Shown: one piece after another, positions 6,667 through 10,686 of the stretch | How the letters are laid out: each line of letters opens with the position of its first letter | Numbering within the stretch: the first letter of the stretch is position 1 | DNA from: CAZVJA01 sp964626885 | Lineage (GTDB): Bacteria; Planctomycetota; Planctomycetia; Planctomycetales; Planctomycetaceae | Assembly (NCBI GenBank): GCA_964626885.1 | Contig: CAZVJA010000189.1 | Coordinates: forward strand, 1-10,686 | DNA length: 10,686 bases | Direction of reading: 5' to 3' | Translations under genes and position numbers: made by a program | Notes under the pieces: generated by a model | The model's database searches: none | Seen by the model: only the letters and a program-made list of their open reading frames with translations | What the model was told of the DNA's origin: nothing

Positions 6667-7686
6667 ATGTCCGACCCGGTCTTTCAAGCGATCGAGCAGC
6701 TTCTTGCGAATCGGAACCTTCCCGCGGAGGTGATGCACGCCGCGATCTCGGAAATCATGGAGGGGGCCGCGAGCGACGTCGCGATTGCCGCACTGTTAAC
6801 CGCCCTCCGGATGAAGGGGGAGGTCGAGAGCGAACTGATCGGAGCGGCACGTGCGATGCGCGAACGGGCCGCGAAGATCCCGACCGCACGCACCGGCTTG
6901 CTCGATACCTGCGGGACCGGAGGGGATTCACTGCACACGTTCAACATCAGCACGGCTGCGGCGCTGGTGGCGGCCGCGTGCGGCGTACCGGTGGCGAAAC
7001 ATGGGAACCGCGGCGCGACCAGCAAGAGCGGGTCGGCTGATGTGCTTGAAGCACTCGGGGTCCGTCTCGATCTGACGCCGGAGCGAGTCGCCAAATGCAT
7101 CGAGGAAGTAGGAATCGGGTTCTGTTTTGCACCGCTGCTGCATGCCGCGATGAAGTATGTTGCTCCTGTGCGAAAGCAGCTCGGCTTCCGCACGATCTTC
7201 AACAATCTTGGCCCGTTGACGAACCCCGCCGGGGCGGAATTCCAATTGGTCGGTGCAAGCAGCGACGCGACGGCGGCGAAACTGGCTGCTGCGCTCGCGG
7301 AGCTGGGGACGAAGCATGCAGTGGTCGTTTGCGGAGCGGGGGAGTTGGATGAAGTCAGCCTGTGGGGGGAAACGGCGGCCTTCGAGGTGAAGGATGGTAA
7401 CGTTTCCCGAATCGGCTGGTCGGCTGAAGTGTTCGGACTGCCGGAGTGCCGCGTTGAGCAGTTGCAAGTGGCATCGCCGGCCGAGAGCGCGCTAGTGATT
7501 CAAAATGTGCTGGCGGGACAAAAGGGACCGGCACGCGACATGGTCCTCGCGAACTCATCGGCTGCACTGTTGGCGGCACAAAAGGCGGACGATCCGCGAT
7601 CCGGGGTTCAATTAGCGGCAGAGACCATCGATTCCGGGAAGGCTGGGGAACTTTTGCGGCTGCTTGTGAAATGGACAAACACCTGA
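6667..7686 (+). CDS. trpD: Anthranilate phosphoribosyltransferase (339 aa)
   Basis: Cytoplasmic enzyme of tryptophan synthesis that transfers the phosphoribosyl group of PRPP to anthranilate. The ATG at 6667 is chosen because GAGGA precedes it at good spacing and the protein then has the usual length of about 340 residues; an in-frame start at 6592 would add an unrelated N-terminus. Diagnostic motifs: the glycine-rich PRPP loop GTGGD (83-87), NIST (93-96), KHGNR (111-115), the anthranilate-site region PVRKQLGFRTIFNNLGPLTN (167-186) and the metal-binding DE pair D228-E229. All key residues look intact. No other trp gene is adjacent, so it stands alone between a divergent gene and the complex I operon. 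The family is related to thymidine/pyrimidine phosphorylases, but GTGGD and KHGNR favour TrpD. Confidence 0.95.
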   Translation: MSDPVFQAIEQLLANRNLPAEVMHAAISEIMEGAASDVAIAALLTALRMKGEVESELIGAARAMRERAAKIPTARTGLLDTCGTGGDSLHTFNISTAAALVAAACGVPVAKHGNRGATSKSGSADVLEALGVRLDLTPERVAKCIEEVGIGFCFAPLLHAAMKYVAPVRKQLGFRTIFNNLGPLTNPAGAEFQLVGASSDATAAKLAAALAELGTKHAVVVCGAGELDEVSLWGETAAFEVKDGNVSRIGWSAEVFGLPECRVEQLQVASPAESALVIQNVLAGQKGPARDMVLANSSAALLAAQKADDPRSGVQLAAETIDSGKAGELLRLLVKWTNT

Positions 7687-7751
7687 AGGACCGTGCGAGA
7701 AAGATAGTCGCCAAAGTAGTTAAAGACGGTGTTGACGCCGGTTGCCAGTGA
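7671..7751 (+). CDS. Possible small ORF overlapping the end of trpD (26 aa)
   Basis: A 26-codon frame starts with ATG at 7671, overlaps the last 16 bases of trpD in another frame, and stops at TGA 7749-7751. It encodes a basic, amphipathic-looking peptide rich in Lys, Arg and Val (for example RKIVAKVVK in its middle). No good ribosome binding site precedes it, so expression would rely on coupling to trpD. Its AGA and ATA codons and lower third-position GC are unlike its neighbours. A real gene is possible but unproven. Confidence 0.2.
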   Translation: MDKHLKDRARKIVAKVVKDGVDAGCQ

Positions 7752-7834
7752 GTGGCGAGAAGGTCCGAGTTTCCCTCTCCCTTCGCCGTAATACATCTTG
7801 TGAAACGCCGATTTGTTTGGTGTCACGCGGTCGC

Positions 7835-7862
7835 TTGCGTTGCGTCGGTCCGCGTCTATAAT
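7835..7862 (+). promoter_or_regulatory. Strong sigma70-type promoter for the nuo operon
   Basis: TTGCGT (7835-7840), a 16-base spacer, and a perfect TATAAT (7857-7862). It is the best promoter-like sequence on the plus strand of this window. Transcription would begin near 7869 and produce a leader of about 105 bases before nuoI. It is placed correctly to drive nuoI, the DUF2203 gene, nuoA, nuoC and nuoD. Inferred from consensus. Confidence 0.65.
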
Positions 7863-7873
7863 TTGGTTGGAAT

Positions 7874-7899
7874 CCGGCGTGAACCGTTCTCCGCGCCGG
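7874..7899 (+). repeat. Stem-loop in the nuo leader
   Basis: A perfect 6-bp inverted repeat, CCGGCG (7874-7879) and CGCCGG (7894-7899), has a 14-base loop. It falls a few bases after the predicted transcription start and seven bases before the strong AAGGAGG at 7906. A 5' hairpin could stabilise the message or influence translation of the leader ORF. No T-run follows, so it is not an intrinsic terminator. Confidence 0.4.
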
Positions 7900-7918
7900 C
7901 GAATCAAGGAGGTTCGGG

Positions 7919-7966
7919 GTGGGATGTTTCCCGCCCCGGCTCCCGCGACGAAGCGGCATCACATGA
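7919..7966 (+). CDS. Possible leader peptide ORF upstream of nuoI (15 aa)
   Basis: A near-perfect Shine-Dalgarno AAGGAGG (7906-7912) stands six bases before GTG at 7919, which opens a 15-codon frame rich in Pro and Arg (MGCFPPRLPRRSGIT) ending at TGA 7964-7966. The stop overlaps the nuoI ribosome binding site GAGG (7965-7968), the arrangement expected for translational coupling. nuoI itself has no in-frame start codon near this strong site. An alternative use is the ATG at 7924, which would give a 21-codon frame running into nuoI. No homology is known to me. Confidence 0.35.
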   Translation: MGCFPPRLPRRSGIT

Positions 7967-7973
7967 GGTTACG

Positions 7974-8531
7974 ATGGGCGCGTGGCTGAGAAACATTTGG
8001 GTAGCGGTCACGACCGTAATCTACGGCATGTGGGTCACTCTCTGGACGATGGGAAAGACCTATCGTCGCCGGACCTTCACCGAAGTGTACGAGTATCCGG
8101 AAGTTCCGGTTCCAGTGAAGGCGCGTTACCGGGGGTTCCATCGTTTTGATTTGACGACCTGCATCGGGTGCGAAAAGTGCGCGGCAGCCTGCCCGGTCGA
8201 TTGCATTTACATCGATAAGCAAAAGAGTCCGGTTGGCAAAGGTTTTCGGGTCAACGGATTCACGATCGATTATACGAAGTGCATGTTCTGCGCGCTTTGC
8301 GTCGAGCCTTGCCCGGTGGACTGCATCTTTATGGGGTCGAATTTCGACCTGAGCTGTTACAGCCGTGACGGCTGCATTGTCGATTACGCGAAGCTGCCGC
8401 TGGAAGTCGCTTGGGGACAGACGACGCTGAACCCGACAGCGGTGGCGGAGTCGAAGGTGTTGTACGAACCAGTTTGGGTGCAGGGGGAGCCGAGCCCTTT
8501 CCAGTTTTCGTCCGAGAATTCGGAGTCGTAG
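7974..8531 (+). CDS. nuoI: NADH-quinone oxidoreductase subunit I (185 aa)
   Basis: Peripheral-arm subunit of respiratory complex I carrying two [4Fe-4S] clusters (N6a and N6b) that relay electrons towards the quinone site. Both ferredoxin-type motifs are complete: C63-x2-C66-x2-C69-x3-C73-P and C103-x2-C106-x2-C109-x3-C113-P. The N-terminal stretch NIWVAVTTVIYGMWVTLWTM (7-26) is the hydrophobic segment that docks the subunit to the membrane arm. The ATG at 7974 has GAGG five bases upstream and gives the usual subunit length; the open frame continues upstream to 7752 but that part does not resemble NuoI. It is the first gene of this nuo cluster instead of sitting after nuoH, and is followed 32 bases later by the DUF2203 gene. 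Other polyferredoxins are alternatives, but the nuo context and length favour NuoI. Confidence 0.93.
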   Translation: MGAWLRNIWVAVTTVIYGMWVTLWTMGKTYRRRTFTEVYEYPEVPVPVKARYRGFHRFDLTTCIGCEKCAAACPVDCIYIDKQKSPVGKGFRVNGFTIDYTKCMFCALCVEPCPVDCIFMGSNFDLSCYSRDGCIVDYAKLPLEVAWGQTTLNPTAVAESKVLYEPVWVQGEPSPFQFSSENSES

Positions 8532-8563
8532 GCAGGGCGAACGTAGTTATTTGAGGTGAACCC

Positions 8564-9034
8564 ATGAACGCGTCGGAAGCCAAGAAGCACTTCACGGTGC
8601 AAGAGGCGAACGCGATGCTCCCCTTGGTGCGGGCGATCGTGGACGATATCGTGCGGTTGTACAACGAAGTTCACGATCGGCGCGAGCGGCTTGCGAAAAT
8701 CCGGCAGCAATCGGAAGGGAGAGATGAAGAAAACGTCTACTCGGAGGAACTCGAACAGAGTGAGCGGGATCTGGAGAAGGATATTGATCGGCTGAATGAG
8801 TTCGTCGAGGAACTGCAGAGCCTGGGCGTGCTGCTGAAAGATCCCGTCGTGGGACTGATAGATTTTCCCAGCCGCATGGACGGCCGCGATGTGTATTTGT
8901 GTTGGAAGCTGGGCGAAGGAGACATTGCCTACTGGCATGAGCTCGACGCCGGTTTTCAAGGGCGGCAGACGTTGCTGGCAAGTTCCGTCCAGAACGATGA
9001 GGCTAACTCTGAAGGAAACAGAGAACAAGTTTAA
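8564..9034 (+). CDS. DUF2203 family protein (156 aa)
   Basis: Small soluble protein of the DUF2203 family, whose function is unknown. The N-terminal part FTVQEANAMLPLVRAIV (10-26) opens a long helical, highly charged segment (about 20-90) that looks like a coiled coil. The C-terminal part carries the family signature FPSRMDGRDVYLCWKLGE (101-118) followed by AYWHELDAGFQGRQ (122-135), with conserved Cys, Trp, His and Glu. No signal peptide or membrane segment is seen. GAGGTG lies five bases before the ATG. The gene is inserted between nuoI and nuoA, 32 bases after nuoI, in the same orientation and likely on the same transcript. This suggests, but does not prove, a role linked to complex I, for example in assembly or cofactor handling. 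Confidence 0.9.
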   Translation: MNASEAKKHFTVQEANAMLPLVRAIVDDIVRLYNEVHDRRERLAKIRQQSEGRDEENVYSEELEQSERDLEKDIDRLNEFVEELQSLGVLLKDPVVGLIDFPSRMDGRDVYLCWKLGEGDIAYWHELDAGFQGRQTLLASSVQNDEANSEGNREQV

Positions 9035-9070
9035 ATCAACGGACCAACGGTGCGTGTAGCAAGAAGGTTC

Positions 9071-9094
9071 GCGGGGGAGAGGTGATCCCCACGC
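9071..9094 (+). repeat. Stem-loop in the gap before nuoA
   Basis: GCG-GGGGA (9071-9078) pairs with TCCCC-A-CGC (9086-9094), giving an 8-bp stem with one bulged A and a 7-base loop that contains GAGGTGA. It lies in the 119-base gap between the DUF2203 gene and nuoA. No T-run follows, so it is not a canonical terminator. It could act as an mRNA processing or stability element inside the operon. Confidence 0.4.
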
Positions 9095-9153
9095 CGTTAG
9101 TCGCGATGTGATGACGGGGCATGTAACGTAAAACGCGATAGGATGCGAACGCG

Positions 9154-9714
9154 ATGGTCGATCTGGTCGGGCATTTTTTAGTGTTTTCGATAGTCGCGAT
9201 CGTGGGGCTGGTGCTCCCGCTGATCGCGGGGCTCTTCGTTCGGCCGAAGTTGCCGACCCCCGAGAAGGACGCGATCTACGAATGCGGCGAGCCGACGATC
9301 GGCAGCAGCTACATTCAATTCGACCTCCGGTTCTACGTCGTCGCGTTGCTGTTCATCATCTTCGACGTGGAGGTCGCATTCTTCTTCCCGTGGGCGTTGG
9401 GTTACGGCGCGGCGACACAATTGGCCGACACACGACTTTCCGAGCCGGCGCGAGTGGAAATTACCGAGCGGCTGTTGCAGACCCCGAATGTTGCAGCTGC
9501 TGATGCGATCTCACCGGAAACGGCTCTGAACCTGGCGACGTTTGGACTGTTTGACATTCTCGTCTTCTTCGGCGTGCTGCTCGTCGGATTTGCCTATGTC
9601 TGGAAACGAGGAGACCTCGACTGGGTGCGGGCGGTCGCGGGAAAGCACAAACAAGCGATACCGGCGCCGGGTTCGTCGCCAGTGGAGCGTAAATCCCCTC
9701 AGCCTGTTTCCTGA
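9154..9714 (+). CDS. nuoA: NADH-quinone oxidoreductase subunit A (186 aa, extended)
   Basis: Membrane subunit of complex I near the quinone-binding region. Three transmembrane segments are visible: about 7-29, 58-83 and 129-150. Family motifs are YECGEP (42-47), the signature of the loop after the first helix, and FDLRFYVVALLFIIFDVEVAF (56-76), with conserved Asp and Glu, in the second helix. NuoA is usually about 120 residues; this one has an extra segment of about 40 residues between helices 2 and 3 (86-126, charged and Ala-rich) and a basic, Pro/Ser-rich C-terminal tail (161-186). The ribosome binding site is weak: AGGA lies about ten bases before the ATG. The next gene is nuoC, 110 bases on; nuoB, which normally follows, is absent. 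Confidence 0.93.
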   Translation: MVDLVGHFLVFSIVAIVGLVLPLIAGLFVRPKLPTPEKDAIYECGEPTIGSSYIQFDLRFYVVALLFIIFDVEVAFFFPWALGYGAATQLADTRLSEPARVEITERLLQTPNVAAADAISPETALNLATFGLFDILVFFGVLLVGFAYVWKRGDLDWVRAVAGKHKQAIPAPGSSPVERKSPQPVS

Positions 9715-9739
9715 CAGATCGCGACAACGTCGCCCGACT

Positions 9740-9755
9740 CAAGTGCTCGCAAGTG
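9740..9755. repeat. Tandem CAAGTG repeat between nuoA and nuoC
   Basis: CAAGTG occurs at 9740-9745 and 9750-9755, a 10-base period close to one helical turn. It lies immediately upstream of the two 13-bp palindromes at 9763-9796. Such phased short repeats can be binding sites for a regulator, but two copies of a 6-mer may also be chance. Confidence 0.35.
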
Positions 9756-9762
9756 TAAAACA

Positions 9763-9796
9763 GTTCCCGCGGAACGCCGCCATGTTCGCGAAGAAC
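9763..9796. promoter_or_regulatory. Two 13-bp GTTC-N5-GAAC palindromes before nuoC
   Basis: GTTCCCGCGGAAC (9763-9775) and GTTCGCGAAGAAC (9784-9796) share the form GTTC-N5-GAAC with a GC-rich centre. Their starts are 21 bases apart, about two helical turns, so both would face the same side of DNA. In RNA they could form two small hairpins instead. They sit in the 110-base gap between nuoA and nuoC, where nuoB would normally be, ending 28 bases before the nuoC ATG. An operator for an internal promoter or an mRNA element is possible; neither is established. Confidence 0.45.
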
Positions 9797-9824
9797 GCAA
9801 CTTCATTGGCCGCAGGACGTGCGC

Positions 9825-10358
9825 ATGACCGCTGAAGAGATCCAAAAACTGCTGCTCGATAAATTCGGCTCGCAAAAAATTACCGGTGCGAATCTGCAGG
9901 CGGTCGATCCCTGGATCGAAGTGTCACCGGCCGCGATTCACGAAGTGGCGCTCTTCTTGCGGGATGACGCCCGGCTGCGGTTCGATCATCTGAACAACCT
10001 CTGCGGCGTCGATTACTGTGAGCCCGACACGAAGAAAGCGGCCAAGTTCGGTCACGAGCCGCACGTCGAAGTGGTCTATCATCTGTCGAGCTTCGAGTTG
10101 CGACACAAAATCACCATCAAGGTGAAGCTCCCGCGGTGGAAGAACGAGGCGACCGGCGTGATTCCCGAAGTCGCTTCGGTCGCCGACGTCTGGGCCATCG
10201 CCGACTGGCACGAACGGGAGGCGTACGACCTGGTGGGAGTCCGCTTCCTCGGACATCCCAATCTGCGGCGCATTCTCTGCCCCGAAGACTGGGTGGGCCA
10301 TCCGCTGCGGAAAGATTACGAATTCCCGCTCGAATACCACGGCGTGCGAGGGAAGTAG
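9825..10358 (+). CDS. nuoC: NADH-quinone oxidoreductase subunit C (177 aa)
   Basis: Peripheral-arm subunit of complex I of the 30-kDa family, located next to NuoD in the connecting module. Start ATG at 9825 is preferred over an in-frame GTG two codons upstream because AGGA (9814-9817) lies seven bases before the ATG and only one base before the GTG. Conserved blocks: FDHLNNLCGVDY (53-64), WHEREAYDLVGVRFLGHPNL (128-147), RRIL (148-151) and DWVGHPLRKDY (155-165), the family signature. It is a separate gene and not fused to nuoD, unlike in enterobacteria. nuoD follows 69 bases downstream. The gene immediately upstream is nuoA, so the order skips nuoB. Confidence 0.95.
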   Translation: MTAEEIQKLLLDKFGSQKITGANLQAVDPWIEVSPAAIHEVALFLRDDARLRFDHLNNLCGVDYCEPDTKKAAKFGHEPHVEVVYHLSSFELRHKITIKVKLPRWKNEATGVIPEVASVADVWAIADWHEREAYDLVGVRFLGHPNLRRILCPEDWVGHPLRKDYEFPLEYHGVRGK

Positions 10359-10427
10359 GTCGATCGGCCCGCTAGAGATTCATTCATTTCCATTGGTCTA
10401 AAATGTTGACGAGTTGTTGAGGACGAA

Positions 10428-10686
10428 ATGAGCACGCAAGTTGAAGACCCCCGCATTGTCGAGTTCGACGTCCGCACCGATGAAATGCTCGTCAACATGG
10501 GGCCGCAGCACCCCAGCACTCACGGTGTGCTCCGCCTGCTGCTGCGGACCGACGGCGAAGTGGTCCACGAAGTCACTCCGCACATCGGCTACCTCCACCG
10601 CTGCGCGGAGAAGATCGGCGAAAACCTCTCCCCGCCGCAATGGATTCCCTACACCGACCGGATGGACTATCTGGCCGGCATGAACA
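10428..10686 (+). CDS. nuoD: NADH-quinone oxidoreductase subunit D, N-terminal part (truncated by window end)
   Basis: First 86 codons of the 49-kDa subunit of complex I, which forms much of the quinone-binding cavity with NuoB. GAGGA lies five bases before the ATG. The visible segment has the family landmarks NMGPQHPSTHGVLRL (23-37), PHIGYLHRCAEKIGE (51-65) and PYTDRMDYLAGMN (74-86). The PQHPSTHG loop contributes the conserved His residues near the quinone head group and is intact. The frame is open at the window edge, so length and C-terminus cannot be judged. Confidence 0.95.
   Translation, partial: MSTQVEDPRIVEFDVRTDEMLVNMGPQHPSTHGVLRLLLRTDGEVVHEVTPHIGYLHRCAEKIGENLSPPQWIPYTDRMDYLAGMN

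Noticed and set aside
7742..7758. Hairpin TTGCCA-GTGAG-TGGCGA after trpD as a terminator
   Set aside because: The stem is short with a wobble pair and no T-run follows, so it does not qualify as an intrinsic terminator.
7752..7973. Extended N-terminus of NuoI from the first in-frame ATG
   Set aside because: The extra 74 residues do not resemble NuoI, contain the promoter and leader region, and the ATG at 7974 has a good ribosome binding site and gives the usual length.
8162..8324. Extra cysteines in CPVDC of both NuoI cluster motifs as a sign of an unusual cluster
   Set aside because: A CPxxC form at the first motif is already found in ordinary NuoI proteins such as that of Escherichia coli, so this is family variation.
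10399..10404. TAAAAT as a -10 box for a separate nuoD promoter
   Set aside because: No acceptable -35 hexamer lies 15-19 bases upstream, and the 69-base gap is compatible with operon transcription.
10441..10683. 80-codon plus-strand frame at the right end
   Set aside because: It is an out-of-frame shadow of nuoD, which begins at 10428 and runs open to the window edge with clear family motifs.

Overview
The window looks like a chromosomal segment of a GC-rich planctomycete. The pointers are a DUF1501 protein with a twin-arginine leader, a large secreted ThuA-domain protein, an exported enolase-superfamily enzyme, and a complex I cluster with a non-canonical gene order. No mobile elements, CRISPR arrays, tRNA or rRNA genes are visible. 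No intergenic gap exceeds about 290 bases.

Left part (1-6415), all on the minus strand. In transcription order there is a nucleoside-hydrolase family protein whose ribose and calcium site is heavily altered. Next is a secreted four-module protein: two NIPSNAP-like modules, a metallo-beta-lactamase-fold module that has lost its zinc ligands, and a ThuA module. It is followed by a Tat-exported mandelate racemase-type enolase-superfamily enzyme and then a Tat-exported DUF1501 protein. A good sigma70-type promoter lies in front of the nucleoside hydrolase, and a weak terminator-like hairpin separates it from the ThuA fusion. The last three genes are 69 and 110 bases apart and could be co-transcribed as an envelope-located catabolic set; their substrate is unknown.

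Middle (6416-7973). A divergent intergenic region is followed by a stand-alone trpD (anthranilate phosphoribosyltransferase). Then comes a 287-base leader region with a strong promoter (TTGCGT, 16 bp, TATAAT) and a possible 15-codon leader ORF with an excellent ribosome binding site, ending over the nuoI ribosome binding site.

Right part (7974-10686), plus strand. The start of a complex I (NADH-quinone oxidoreductase) operon runs nuoI, a DUF2203 gene, nuoA, nuoC and a truncated nuoD. nuoI has moved to the front, nuoB is missing from its usual place between nuoA and nuoC, and a gene of unknown function sits inside the operon. NuoA carries an unusual insert and tail. The gap before nuoC holds two 13-bp palindromes on the same face of the helix.

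The most interesting items are the ThuA fusion with its dead metallo-beta-lactamase fold, the remodelled nucleoside hydrolase, and the rearranged nuo operon with its embedded DUF2203 gene. None of these is proven to be a new system; they are testable leads.
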